DNA of 64,000 nucleotides from Phlyctochytrium arcticum (GCA_025602905.1 JAHLKI010000003.1:806001-870000), one strand, 5' to 3'; counted from the stretch's first letter, positions 43,685 to 55,558 are shown. The notes: generated by a model not told the origin, from the letters alone. Program-made: numbers and translations.

Positions 43685-44539
43685 CTCGTCGATGTATGCC
43701 AACAAGTAGTTTGTCAAACCAAGGAAGGATTGAATATCTTTGAAGTTTTAGGGCGTCGCGAAACTATTCACAGCGGTGACTTTGCTCTCAGCAATTCGCA
43801 CACCGGAGTGACCCAACATATGACCACAAAATTCAACCTCCTGTACAGCCCATGAGCATTTCGATGGTTTGACGTACAGGGCGCTTGATTCAAGAGCTTT
43901 CAAAACACTTTCGATGCGCTCTTGATGTTCTTCAAGCGTATCCGAAAAGACAAGGATATCGTCAAGCTACCAGATGACATAGTCATTGTACATGCTCCCG
44001 AAAACTTTGTTCATGATGCATTGGAATGTGGCGGGTGCGTTGGTCAACCCAAAGGGCATGACAACGTACTCGAAATGTCCAAATCGCGTCTTGAATGCCG
44101 TTTTCTGGATATCACTGGTTCCAATTCAAATACAGTTATAGGCATCCTTGATATCAAGAAGAGAGAAGTACTTCTTGCCTACGGTGCGGTGACGCAGCTC
44201 TCCTAGATGCGGCAATGGGGTACGGTCCTTCTTTGTTTGCTTGTTCAACCCCCGATTGTTGATACAACAACGCAAAGTCCCGTCCTTCTTCGCCGCAAAT
44301 AGAACAGCTGCACCCCATGGACTTGACAAATGTCGAATCCATCCTTTGGCAAGTAACGTCGTAATCTGACGCTGAAGTTCTTCCAGTTCGCTTGGGCCCA
44401 TGGCACGCAAAGGAACTGACAAAGGTTTCTCTACGCCATCGATTTCAATCTTGAAATCGTCCTCGCCACAAGATGGTGGCAAGGTGCGTAGTTCTGAGAA
44501 GACCGTCTTCTTGAATTTCTTCAGTATCGGCAGCAGTGG
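43685..44539 (-). pseudogene. Gypsy 2 reverse transcriptase part
   Basis: Minus strand: LPPSCGEDDFKIEID, LLAKGWIRHLSSPWGAAVLF, DGTLRCCINNRGLN. A stop stands at about 44126 (after DIKDAYNCI), then [24 protein letters not shown] preceded by a nonsense/altered residue (about 43965), and NFKDIQSFLGLTNYLLAYIDE, where homology ends at Helitron 3. It matches gypsy 1 throughout and stops within about 25 bp of the gypsy 1 truncation point. The upstream half continues at 49654, beyond the copia 1 insertion. Confidence 0.85.
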
Positions 44540-44544
44540 GTTTT

Positions 44545-44726
44545 TGTTGAAGTATCAGAACCGATGGAATGGAAACGGACCGAGGGCACGGATCAACGCC
44601 ATCAGCCGATTGTCAAACCGTGTAACCACACTTGATGTAGATGATCAAACCAGATTGAGTCATTATAGTTTCTGTATATAAGGGAGTTTTTCCCCATAAA
44701 ATAAAATTCCCCTTAATCCTGCAAAA
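44545..44726 (+). repeat. Copia 1 5' LTR (182 bp)
   Basis: Starts TGTTGAAG, ends GCAAAA. It contains a TATA-like TGTATATAAGG near 44673-44683, a likely core promoter. Confidence 0.9.
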
Positions 44727-44738
44727 GGTTATGAGCCC
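44727..44738 (+). other. Copia 1 primer-binding site (half tRNA-iMet type)
   Basis: GGTTATGAGCCC is complementary to GGGCTCATAACC, the anticodon arm of eukaryotic tRNA-iMet, as in Drosophila copia. It follows the LTR directly. Confidence 0.7.
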
Positions 44739-44996
44739 TGATTGTTCGCAACGAGGGGCACCATCCGTACAAGTTTGCTAATTTCTTCAGCACAAGACCT
44801 CGAAGCCGCCGGCACCAGCTGTCATCAACCGCTGATATGAGGACGACTCGGACCCCCCCCCCCTCCCAACGTAAAGGAGGAAAGAGGAGTTGAGGGGCGA
44901 AGAGCAAGTGCACCGGGATTGGAGAAATCTGACGAGCCTTTGCGCACCGCAACTTTGTTCTTATCAAGCATAGTCACCAGGTCCAAGTCCAAAGCC

Positions 44997-46341
44997 ATGG
45001 GAGAGTCCCTTTCACAAGAGGACCAAGAGAAAGCCCAGGCTCCAGTTGTGTACGAGGACGTAGCAAGATACATCGAGACAACGGTATCAGGCACAGTTTC
45101 TGCAGAACTAGTGCCCACTTTGGAAGCATACCAGCAGCAGATGGATGACCGCCTACGTGCCTACGATGAGAGATTCGACCTACAATTAAAGGAGTTAGTT
45201 CTCAAGCTTGCACCGACCCAGTTTCAACAAAGCACCCAAGAGCTTCCCAGAATGGCACGAGGAGCTCTCAAGAAAGAAACCACCGGTCAAGACACCATTC
45301 AGGAGCCTATCCCAGAGGGGACGGCCAACCAAGAGGACCACAGCGATGGAAGTGAAAGCTCCTCTACCATCAGCACCAGGTCCTCCGACCACAGCAACTC
45401 AAGCAACTCAAGCGACAACAAGGAGCCACGCCATATGCGCAGTCAAGGGAGAACTGCGCAGTTGCGCAGCAACACCGGTACCTACAGTACTGTCAACAAT
45501 CAGAGTCAAGCATGGCGAAGCAGTTGAAGAAGAACATACCAACGTTCAACGGAGAAGGAGACAGCACCACCAAGATCCTAGAGTTCATTGACAAGGTCGA
45601 CAACTATGTGTCACGTCTTGAGGCGGATAGTCCCGACTACCCATCCATCAACGTTGTCTACCATGTCGTTTCAAGATTGACCGACACCGCACATCAAAGG
45701 TGGAGGGCATTCAAGGCAGACGACGAGAACTGGATGGAAACAGTACCGACCTGGTCTCGCTTCAAGAAACTCTTCCTTCTCAAGGAATTCACCAAATCGA
45801 ATCAAGTCGCGTTAGCAAGAGCAAAACTGCACCAAGTTGCAAACAAGAAATACGCTACCGTTGAATAATACCACAAGGTATTCGACAAGACCCACGACCA
45901 GATGACTGCCATGCGAGCAGACATCTCCAAATGTGAGATTCGCGATATCTACCTGAAAGGTCTCAACCCAGATATGCTCAAGTCACTGGTGGCAAGCTGC
46001 GCAACCAAAAGTACCAGCCTAGAGAACATGTCACTCACAAAGATCAAGAAAATGGCATCACGGACAGAGGGATCATTGACGTACCTTAACACCGTAAAGC
46101 GTAACGCCCCAACCAAAGACACCTCAGATCTTCAAGAAAGAGCAATGCTCGCGAATTCGACAACCGACCAAAAACACAGTAACCATCACAAGAAGTTTGG
46201 AAAAGGCAAGAAACAACATGCTCATCGCCTAACCCCAAACAGCCCTCGTCGGGTTCTCAACGTGACAAGGATTACAGTATCTACTGCAAGACAAGTGGTC
46301 ATTGGGTCAAATACTGTAAGAAGATGTGGGACGATCATAAG
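44997..46341 (+). pseudogene. Copia 1 gag
   Basis: ATG 44997. The N-terminal ~175 residues are polar and Ser-rich (SSDHSNSSNSSDN). A frameshift near 45515 leads to the capsid-like UBN2 region (IPTFNGEGDSTTKILEFIDK, HQRWRAFKADDENW), which is interrupted by TAA 45866-45868 and continues as FDKTHDQMTAMRADISKCEI. Another frame change near 46200 leads to the zinc knuckle, reading YSIYCKTSGHWVKYC, where the first of the usual CCHC cysteines is Ser. TAG 46339-46341 follows. Non-functional. Confidence 0.8.
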
Positions 46342-49300
46342 TAGCAACGTACTAGTAACGAGACGGCAGCCGTTGCGACATCGTCCACAAGAAAACAATC
46401 ATCGGGTAACAAGGAGTCAGATGAGGCATATGCCGACATGACAGAGTATGCGCACCTAACCACCGACACAATTTTCCCCGAGGACACCAAGGCTCAGTCA
46501 CTCACTTGGACCGTTGACTCGGCTTGCACCAAGCATATGACCCCCTTCGGCGCCAGCTTCCTGGAGAAGAAAGCATACAACATCCCAATCAGAGTGGCAA
46601 ATGGGTCCGATATGCGCGCAACTGGCATTGGGAAACTGCAGCTATCGGACAAGGTCGCGCTCGAAGATGTTTTGGAAGTACCAACGATGCAATTTAATCT
46701 TCTGTCCGTCAAGGAATGCACTCGTCTAGGCTTCAAGTGGATATTCAGCAATACGGATGCAATTATGGTCGACTCGGACAATACCATCCTACTCCACGCA
46801 CCTTTGAGGGACAACGGGCTGTTTCAAATCACTGCCGAAGATGAAGAGTTGTTCGAGTCAGATGAAGCCGTTGCCCTCTTGACACTTGAAAAAAGTCAAC
46901 ATCCTGCGACGAACCTATGGCATCTGAGAATGGGCCATATCTCCATGAACAGGCTAAGGGGTTTGAGTCAAGTCGCCGACGGAGTTCACGAGAAATTGGA
47001 AACCAAGGGAGGCGATGGCTTTTGCGATGGATGCCTATACGGAAAGATGAGACGGTACCCGTTTCCATCCACTGGTCATCGAGCGAAGTTCCCACTTGAA
47101 CTTGTGCACTCTGACATCCAAGGTCCCCTACCCGAAACATTAGCAAAACGTTGTTGGAAGATCATATTCATCGATGACTACTCTGGGTATACCTGGGTTT
47201 ACTTCACCAAGTTCAAGAGCGACATATGCGATGTCTTTCGTCGATGGAAGAATGAAGTAGAGAACGAGCGGTCCAATGAAGACAAGCGCAAGGTGATAGC
47301 TCTTCAGACGGACGGTGGCACTGAGTACACCAAATCCAAGGCCTTCCAAAATATCTACGACGAATTCCGCATCGCAAACCGAATAACTGTGCGATACACC
47401 CCGCAACAAAATGGTACAGCGAAACGAGGCCTAGGAGTCAACAGTGAGATGACACGCTCCCTTCTCTATTCAACCCACCTACCTCGCAATCTTTGGGCCG
47501 AAGCTAGCAGTGCCAGCCGCTATGTCTACAACCGATCGCCCTCAAAGTTTGACAAGAAACGTCATACTCCCTATTCTATCACTGGAAGGGTAAACCTGAC
47601 CTGAGCCACATCAGAGTTTGGGGTTGTCAGGCATATGTCTTGCTTCCAAGGGAGGTTAGGGTGTCAAAGGTCGATCCGGTCTGTCAAAAGATGCACTTCG
47701 TCGGTTACAAGGAGTATATCAAGGGATGGCGGTTCTGGAGTCCAGTACGGGACAAGGTGTTCATTGCCCGTGAAGCAGTGTTTGACAAGTTCAACACCAT
47801 CCTAGACAAGACGGACACTACCCTGTCCAACAGACTATTGCAAGGATCAGTTGACACGTCATCACTAGTAACAAACCAGTCGCAGAGTTGATGCACTACT
47901 CCTTCGCAACACTTGAGGTCGACACGCCCGAAACGTACAAAGAGGCAATGAAGACAGACCCTGTTGGATGGAAAGCCGCGCTGGATGCCGAGTACAAGTC
48001 TTTGGTCGAGAACGGCACCTGGGAAGTAGTACAGAAACCGAAAGGAAAGAAGGTCATGAAGACGAAATGGGTGTTTAGAGTCAAACGAAATCCGGATGGG
48101 ACGGTGAACCGACTTAAGGCCCGTTACAAAAGGTTTCTCGCAGACCCAAGGCGTTGACTACTCTGACACATTCTCTCCCGTGGCGAAATTGAACTCGCTC
48201 CGCATCCTGATTGCGTATGCCGCTGCACACCCGGAATTGACGAAACGACAAGTCGACTTCATTACCGCATTCTTATACAGCCTGCTGGAAGAAGAAGTCT
48301 ATGTGGAGGTTCCGGAAGGATATGAACATTTGTTCCCACCTGGATCCGTTCTGCTGTTGAGAAAGGGCCTCTACGGCTTGAAGCAAAGTCCCCGGCAATG
48401 GTACAAGAGATTACATCAAGAGTTGATGAGCCTAGGATTCAAGCGCTGCACAGTCGACGACAGTGTGTACATCAGAGGCACCATGAGAATTGGAATCGTT
48501 GTCGATGACCTGTTGATCATTGGAGAAGTAGAAGATGTTAACGGTTTCATCCAAGACGTTGCAAGCCGATTCAAGCTTACCGATGGCGGAGAAGCGAAGT
48601 ACTTCGTTGGAATTGAGATAGGGACAGAGGACGCCGGCATCCTCACTCATCAACAACAATACATCCTGGACTTGATCAAGAAGTTCGGATTGGAGAACGC
48701 AAACACAGTTACGACTCCCCTAGACCCGAACGTGAACCTGACTGTGGACAGCCAAAGTCCTCCTCTTAACGTCGAGAAGACCCAATTGTACCAGTCGTTG
48801 ATCGGTTCACTCATGTATGCATCTGTCGCAACTCGCCCAGACATTACTGTTGCAGTGTTGATGTTGTCCCGTTATTTGACTCGCCCTACGCAAACGCATC
48901 TCTCGGCAGCCAAGCGAGTAGCCAGATATCTTAAGGGAACGATCAGCTTGGGAATCAAGTACAGCAGCAACAAGCCTACCCTGGTTGGATATGCCGATGC
49001 TGATTTCGCTGCCGATGCCGAGACACGACGTTCACTGAGTGGATTTGTTTACATGGCAAACGGTCCTATAGCTTGGGGCACAAGAAGACAGCCAACGGTA
49101 TCACTGTCAACAACGGAGGCTGAATACGTTGCATTGACAGTTGCTACGATTGAAGGTGTATGGATTAAGAATTTCCTCGAAGAGATTGGGTGGGACATTC
49201 TGGACAAAGGGAGCATCCGATTGTTAGGTGACAATCAAGGATCAATCGCACTTGCAGTGAACAACAAAACTACCGGACGCACCAAGCACATTGACGGGAA

Positions 49301-49436
49301 ACACCACTTCATCAGGCACAAGATTGACGACAAAACCATCAGCCTTTCCTCTATCAGTACCGCCGAGAACCTTGCCGACCTGTTCACAAAGGCACTCCCA
49401 CGTCCAACTTTCTCCGACCTGAGAAATCGTCTGTAG
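46342..49436 (+). pseudogene. Copia 1 pol (protease, integrase, RT, RNase H)
   Basis: The frame from 46342 contains the protease motif WTVDSACTKHM (DSA for DSG), pre-integrase NLWHLRMGH...CDGCLYGK and the integrase core: LVHSDIQGP, LQTDGGTEY, then YTPQQNGTAKR, where the catalytic Glu of NGxAER is Lys. A frameshift near 47575 and another near 47885 precede the RT start (EALDAEYKSL-like AALDAEYKSL). A third, near 48125, restores the long 48180-49436 frame: VDFITAFLYS, YGLKQSPRQWY, GIVVDDLLIIG (YVDD box), and RNase H YADADFAADAETRRS, STTEAEYVAL, LGDNQGSIAL, ending at TAG 49434-49436. Inactive, chiefly by the integrase change and frameshifts. Confidence 0.9.
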
Positions 49437-49466
49437 ATGGCCTCGCCATTGACCCCTGCAAGGGAG

Positions 49467-49648
49467 TGTTGAAGTATCAGAACCGATGGAACGGAAACGG
49501 ACCGGGGGCACGGATCAACGCCATCAGCCGATTTTCAAACCGTGTAACCACACTTGATGTAGATGATAAAACCAGATTGAGTCATTATAGTTTCTGTATA
49601 TAAGGGAGTTTTTCCCCATATAATATAATTCCCCTTAATCCCGCAAAA
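49467..49648 (+). repeat. Copia 1 3' LTR (182 bp)
   Basis: Same length and ends as the 5' LTR, with about 7 substitutions. Preceded by the purine-rich tract AAGGGAG (49460-49466). Confidence 0.9.
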
Positions 49649-49653
49649 GTTTT

Positions 49654-50421
49654 CCTCAGAAATGGACGCCAATGGATCTTCATCCGGAGCTTTTGGTCCG
49701 TGAGCCAAACTGCTGGTACCGGAACTTGCAGCCGCGGTAACGCGCGCGGAGGCTGGTGCGGCTCGGGTGCACCCGTTTCCGTCAATCCACTGGAGAACGT
49801 CAACGTTCACTGCAAATGCCGAAATGTATTCCTTCTTCCGCATAGCTCGTAGAAATTTCTCGGCCTTGAGGTGAATCTTGACATCCTTGACCGAAACGAG
49901 AGTTGACTTGAGGCGGGGAGAGTAACTTGGGGTTCAGTTGCTTTTCGACCTCCAAGGATGCGGCTTGCACCCGGAGTGGCGGTCCCGGAAAGGGACATTC
50001 TTGCCATCTCATAGGGGAGAGCATCCGGGGAACAACGGCTGATTGAGCCACCACCAGCTTCTGGGTTAATTGACCCACTGGTTTCCATCACGTTCTTCTG
50101 GGGTTGGTCGACCATCATAGGTTCCAGACCACCAGCGTGCGGCTGTTCCGGGCTGTCTGAGTTCTCCTGGCCGTCGCGATCGGCCATCTCGTCGTCAGCT
50201 TTGCCAACATCGCCCTGATTCCCCAAACCAGGAGCGGCGGCAGCGGTAGCGACAGGAGAGGCTTCTCTGGTCCTGGTGAGCTGGCCGGGTTCAGGGCTAC
50301 CTTCGCCAGGAGACGGAGCATTGTCGAGTCCGGGGGGAGGTTGGACAATAGCGTCGTCAACAACCTTGCCTTTGCCTTTGTTCTTGCTGTTGCGTGCAAC
50401 GGGTTTGTTGCTGGGTCCCAT
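49654..50421 (-). pseudogene. Gypsy 2 gag start fused to protease-RT linker
   Basis: ATG 50421 begins a basic then Pro/Gly/Glu-rich gag N-terminus (ARNSKNKGKGKVVDD). After about 190 codons it passes, through frame changes near 49900, directly into the linker RKKEYISAFAVNVDVLQW and DEDPLASI. The capsid, zinc knuckle and protease present in gypsy 1 (about 1 kb) are missing, so gypsy 2 had an internal deletion as well as the copia insertion. Confidence 0.7.
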
Positions 50422-50495
50422 TCTGTCGTAAAGCTTGCAGGCAGGTAACGTAGGTAAGGAAGGTAGGTAGGTAGGTAGGTCCTCAGTAGTATGCA

Positions 50496-50508
50496 GGTGG
50501 TGCTACCA
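50496..50508 (-). other. Gypsy 2 primer-binding site
   Basis: TGGTAGCACCACC on the minus strand, identical to 11207-11219, directly after the LTR end (...GATTGCA). The adjacent 50453-50480 is a GGTA microsatellite. Confidence 0.65.
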
Positions 50509-50825
50509 TGCAATCGGTTCAAGGAAACTGGCTACTGAAGAGTGTCGTAAGTACGGTGAACGAGAGAGTGTGTGGGAAAATAGTAAATGAACGAATACGC
50601 AACTTCCCAGGTTGCGGAGTTGGGGTGCGTTATTGTATAGCTTCGTGCAGAGGAAGTGAGAAAAACTAGCGAGCACATGCACAGACGCATGGCCGCCTTT
50701 TATATAAGAAGAAAATAAAAAGGAAGAAAAAGACATCACGTATAATGGTGGACAGTCATTGGCTGAAACACCAACGCGACCACCAGATGTACTAAGCGAC
50801 GCGTTGCGCAGCAGCGCAGTCACTC
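50509..50825 (-). repeat. Gypsy 2 5' LTR (outer limit approximate)
   Basis: The inner end is fixed by the primer-binding site. A TATA box (TATATAAAAGG on minus) lies near 50699-50710. Shares CTGGGAAGTTGC with the gypsy 1 LTR. The outer end is probably between 50815 and 50830, where the KDZ-like frame begins. Confidence 0.6.
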
Positions 50826-51608
50826 ATCAAACCACGAACCCGCTACAGTAGGCGCGTGCTATATAGCTAACCCACCTTTCAGTTGCCATTCCTATTGCTG
50901 GTCCAAAGAGGTCAACGCATCTTGGTAAGTGAAGCACCAGGTGTAACTTGGCTCTTGTCATCCATGTTCCGTCTGAGCGGAGAACTGCAAACAAAAAGTC
51001 ATCAACAACACGTTTCAGATCAGCGCTCGCATGTTGCGCTTCCAAGTTTCTCGCAAACACGGCGTGCACTAAGTATGCAGTTGCAATCCTCCAGGAGAGT
51101 TCATTGTCTGATACCCGATCTAATAGCTCGGTTACTAATTGAGCTGTCAAACTGTTTTATCCAAATCATGGCTTGTCCGACACGGTGGAGCACAGCCACC
51201 GCGAGCTATTTTTTGAAAATAGCTCTTGCAGCACCTTGTTCATGACTGTCCCACCAAGCTATTTTAAAAAAAAAGGTCGCGGTGGCTGTGAAATGAATCG
51301 ACAATTCTGAGATTCTCCCACAAGGCCCAGCATAAGGCCTGTCGACCGGTCCTGTCTGTCACCGTTCTGACCGGAAGAAGACCGCATTGAATCCTCTCGA
51401 TAACATCCTCCAGAACGCTGTGTTTAATATTAGTGCCTTCGCAGTCCGTTGCAGCATTGTATGCGACTACTCCTCGCTGCAACTCCTGGAGTTGCTCCAC
51501 AATCACCGGCAACATATATTGTGCTTTTATGGTGCTAGATACAGCAACAAAGTGAATGTTGTAGGAAAGTTGCTGCCTTGAGAATGGAGGCCGCGAAGAT
51601 TTACGCAA
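50826..51608 (-). pseudogene. KDZ-like transposase remnant
   Basis: Two minus-strand frames. The upstream one (51608-51264) reads YNAATDCEGTNIKHSVLEDV, GLLPVRTVTDRTGRQALCWA and ENLRIVDSFHS. The downstream one (51150-50880) reads ELSWRIATAYLVHAVFARN, then WMTRAKLHLVLHLPRCVDLF and GPAIGMATER. K-x-H-x2-xHLP...x-FGPAI-x4-TE is characteristic of the C-terminal part of fungal KDZ-type transposases. The frame is lost at about 50880, either at a splice donor (GAAAGGTGGGT) or through the gypsy 2 LTR. Assignment by motif only. Confidence 0.35.
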
Positions 51609-51754
51609 ACGGCCAGTGTTACCCGTGCAATTGGCAATATGATCGAAGCCAGCTCTAAGCCGCGAGAGATTCTGTCGACCATCACTCTACACAAATCCAA
51701 GCCTCTTGTGATAGTTAGAGAAATCAATAACCAAAAATCAAAAAAATCGACGAT

Positions 51755-53412
51755 ATGCTGCAGGGTTGCTCCCCGTTGATGGCTCTGCTGGACAATCTTT
51801 CACAGTCTGTCAAACAAGGAGTTGTCACCGACGTGGTTCACAATGAAGAAAATGTGCTGACACATTTATTTTTCCAGACTGATGTAAGTTTCAGTCAGTA
51901 ATCCAAGCCTTTGACATTATTTCTGAATCAGCACGAAATTTAGCGCTACATGGCAGAGTTGATGACCAAGTTTGGGGATGTGCTCATAATGGACTGCACA
52001 TACAGAACGAATCTGCATAAAATGCCCCTTCTTCATGTTGTCGGGGTCACTGACACAAACCATTCTTTCTCCGGAGCCTTTATGCTTATGGCGTGTGAGT
52101 CTACCGAAGACTATGAAATTCCCATTGAGCGGCTATCATCCTTGCTACCAAAGCCTCCATCAATCGTTGTCATTGATAGTGATTCTGCCTTCATTGCAGC
52201 AGTGCAGGGGATGTGGCCAACCACCAAGATTATCTTGTGTAGATGGCATCTTTGGCAGAACATCAAAGAAAATTGCCAGAAAAATTTTGTTGGTGGAGAT
52301 GGCAAGCATGATAAGGAAGCATGGGCAGATTTCAAGGTGTATGTTTTGTCTTTAGAATCTGTTTGCCGCAATCTTTGCTGAGATTTCCTACTGTTTTTTT
52401 TTGAGCTTGGATGGAATTGGAAAGGGCGAGTACCGAGGAAAAATTTATGGAGCTCTGGGAACAGCTTGAGAAGGACGTTGATGAGGCTACGTACGCGTAC
52501 CTCGAAAAAAATAAAATGCCCGTTCGACAGCACTGGGCCAGTGTTTTTATTGACAAATTCCAGCACCTCAATACTAACGTCACATCCAGAGTTGAAGGCA
52601 AACATTGGGCCTCCATCAAGGCTAATGGCTCCACCAATTCTACTATACTTACTCTGTATTCAACCATCAGCCGCAATTGTGCCCAGCAAATGGCGGACTA
52701 CCAAGGGACGGTTGTCACAGATGCAAGCGCCATTCATTGCTTCCTGACGGAAGATAATAATCAAGAAAAGACAGAAAAAAGATTTCGAGCGCTAGTACAA
52801 GTTAAACCCTTGTATGAGGAAGTCATCCAATGCCTACCACTCCATGTACTTGAAATGGTCGACAGGCAACATATCAAGGCCGATCGCATTGTCAAGGCAA
52901 ACGACCCTGATATGGTACTCAGTCAAAGCACCTTGGTTCTGGAATCATGCACGTCCTGGCACAGATCTGTCATGGGTGTCCCGTGTTCCCACGAAATCCT
53001 AGCCATGCGGAAGGAGGAGCGGGGACTGAAATTGACCGATTTCATTTCAAGGTGGCATTTGCAGCCGGTCACAGCAACCTCGGAAATATTGGAGACTCCA
53101 GTTGGCCGCTTCCGAAAGGGCACCCACGACCGTGGGAACAAAAGGCTGCGCACATCCGCAGAGCGTGCGGAAAGTGAGTTGCGTGCAAGCCAGATGCACT
53201 GCGGGGTCTGCCAGCAACTCGGCCATAACCGAAGCGAATGTCCAGCTGGTGTTGTGGCTTCACAAGCGGCTCAGTCAGTCTTCGACAATACGCCAGACCA
53301 GCATACTTCAGCCGCCGGAAGTAGCACCGCACAACAACCGCGCAAAGTCCGGAAATGCAGCGGTTGCGGGTCTGAGTCCCACAACTTCCTGAAATGCCCC
53401 ACGAAAAATTGA
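51755..53412 (+). pseudogene. MULE-type transposase with SWIM and CCHC knuckles
   Basis: Exon from ATG 51755 (possibly preceded by others) to 51883. Intron 51884-51931 is 48 nt, GTAAGT...CAG, phase 0. Exon 2 opens HEI then TAG (51941-51943) just before the catalytic core: VLIMDCTYRTN (first Asp), PPSIVVIDSDSAFIAAVQ (second Asp), ILCRWHLWQNIKENC. A second intron or a frameshift lies between 52337 and about 52410. Downstream are VTSRVEGKHWASIKAN (Glu region), the SWIM-like SCTSWHRSVMGVPCSHEI, and two CCHC knuckles, CGVCQQLGHNRSEC and CSGCGSESHNFLKC, ending at TGA 53412. One nonsense codon and one uncertain junction suggest inactivity. Confidence 0.8.
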
Positions 53413-55558
53413 TTTCTCTATTTGTATCTTTTATCTTTTCATTCTTCTTTCTCCTGTTCGTTTCCTGTTCTTATTTCTTTTTCTAAATATATTTTCCCGC
53501 CAAGTCTCATCCTACTTTCCACATCCAATGGTTAACTGACCGAACACATCGCCCATTGTTGAATGTACGTACATATGCTAGAGCCAAGTTACCTTTATAT
53601 TAAGAAGTAATGAGTGCAGCTACAGCCAGTAGGCATATATACAGTATGCTACTTCAAAGGCTGGACACGTCCCTGCGGCTCCAGGAGTCCTGCCAGAAGA
53701 GTCCAGCCCTGAGTCCAGCCAGCGAGGATCAGGTGGCTGTGAACGCACTTTAAGAGAGGGGGGTATGAGGCACAATGACAGGGGGTGGAGATATTACAAT
53801 AAGACCCATGGAGATATGGACATCGCCAGCGGAGCGGGATTACGTAAGGTGGTAATAAAGGCCAGAAAAGGCAAAAATTAAAGCTGAAAATGGAACATAG
53901 ACAGAAGGTGAATGGTTCAGGAGAAGCGCAGAAGCGGAGCGGGATTACGTAAAGTGGTATTAAAGGCCAGAAAAGGCAAAATATAAAGCCAAAAATTGAG
54001 GGGCACGGTGCGCCAAGGAAAACAGTTTCTTATGAAACCATAGGAGTGGTAACGGGCCTAGAGAGATTTAAACAGCCAAGCAGAGACACTGAAAAGAGTG
54101 GGTGCAAAAAGCAAATTGTAGAGGAGGAAATGATGGCAAAGGCAAGCGGAAAAAATGAAAAAGGAAGAAATCAACATGTAGGCAAAAAAATGTACAAAAT
54201 CTTGGAATTTTGTGAAATTAGCAAAATTAGTAGATCGTCAGCATGGTAATGGACAGAGAGAATGCAACAGGCAAAACAGAGATGGTAAACAGGGCAGACG
54301 TAAAGAGGAAATTATAGAGCACGAATTGACGCCATAACCAATCCAAATTAAATAAAATGAGTACAACACACAGTAGGGGTGAGGGCTTAAATTAAAGGGG
54401 GGTACAAGTAATGGGGACCCCTACAACGTGTATTGCGAACGAAATGTACTCAGCCACCCTGAGAAAGACAAAATATACATGTACTGTAGAGCTAGGGGCA
54501 GAATGTTTTTCAATAGATGTGTACTCATCATCCTTTTGTGAGAGCCTTCATGCGGTTATGAAGTCATTGAAGCCTGTACAACATTGAAGAAAAGCAAAGA
54601 AATTCATATGTGACAGATTTGTTTCTTCTCAAAAGTATAAAAAAATGTTCTTGACCTGTTGGGTGTTATGAATCCGGTCAATGGGATGACCATTCGAGAT
54701 CCTAATGCATTACGTAAACACATGTACTAGTACTGTAACTCCGCTAGGGAGGATACAGGTTGAGAACTTAAGAACTTTACTGGACAACTGAATAGACTAC
54801 AGATCCGAGGACCAAAAGCATACGCACATGTAAGTTGTCTAGCATACAGTAATCTCCACTTGCAAGATTACAACATTGGGGACTTTGCATTGCAAAACAA
54901 AAATTCCCAAAAAAGATCCATCGAACAACTCAATCATGCCATCAACACGAGTGAAACGGGCGCGAGATCAAGACTCTTGATGCTTTCAAGAAACGTCGCA
55001 TCGAAACAGATATAAGTATTGTCATCCGATATTATGATTATTTTGTGACCAAGTTGTTATTGGGTTTGTAATTTTTAGCAGCTGGATGGGTAGATTCTCA
55101 GCCTGATGTTCCCGACCAGGTTCCCAACAAAAATGGGAAACCCGACAATAATCCCAGGACTATTTTTTTTTTCTGGATGCGCATGGGAGACCAGAAACGA
55201 TGCAATGGCGGAGATTGCATGATGGCCATTGCTTCCGATTTAAGAAATGACAAGATATGTTGGTGGTGGGAGGAATCCACAGACAATGTAGATGGCCAGG
55301 AATAGTCCTGGTCATTTGATCAGCGGTGGGATGGCCGCCGTGCGATGATGTTACATGTGACATTTGAGGATTTGGAGACAGATGTCATAGAACTCTTGGA
55401 GAAATATGACACCGGGGATGTTTTATTGTACTAATTTGAATACCTACATATCGAAGCATGAACATGAAAATGCAAGAGAATGAAGACGCAGTGAGGAAGA
55501 TTATAGATTAAAAACAAACTGTTAAATAAGTTCCAAGGAGTCAAGAGGCGTGTTTTGA
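53413..55558. other. 2.1-kb A-rich region without genes
   Basis: No coding signal beyond chance frames. It contains the 64-bp direct repeat (listed separately), A-rich stretches and, near 55100-55160, an inverted pair (GTTCCCA...TGGGAAAC). It probably includes the MULE right end and the 3' end of Helitron 4, which I could not place. Confidence 0.4.
53828..53996 (+). repeat. 64-bp direct repeat, 105-bp spacing
   Basis: 53828-53891 and 53933-53996 share AGCGGAGCGGGATTACGTAA, the adjoining GGCCAGAAAAGGCAAAA and the intervening bases with few mismatches. No coding role seen. It could be a subterminal repeat of a nearby transposon. Confidence 0.75.

Larger units (their letters stand above)
44545..49648 (+). 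mobile_element. Copia 1, complete LTR retrotransposon
   Basis: 182-bp LTRs at both ends, a 5-bp target duplication GTTTT (44540-44544 and 49649-49653), gag-pro-int-RT-RNase H order, a half-tRNA primer site after the 5' LTR and a purine-rich tract (AAGGGAG) before the 3' LTR. The LTRs differ at 7 of 182 positions by eye. It is inserted in gypsy 2 just upstream of RT, at the position matching DPLASI in gypsy 1. Confidence 0.95.
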
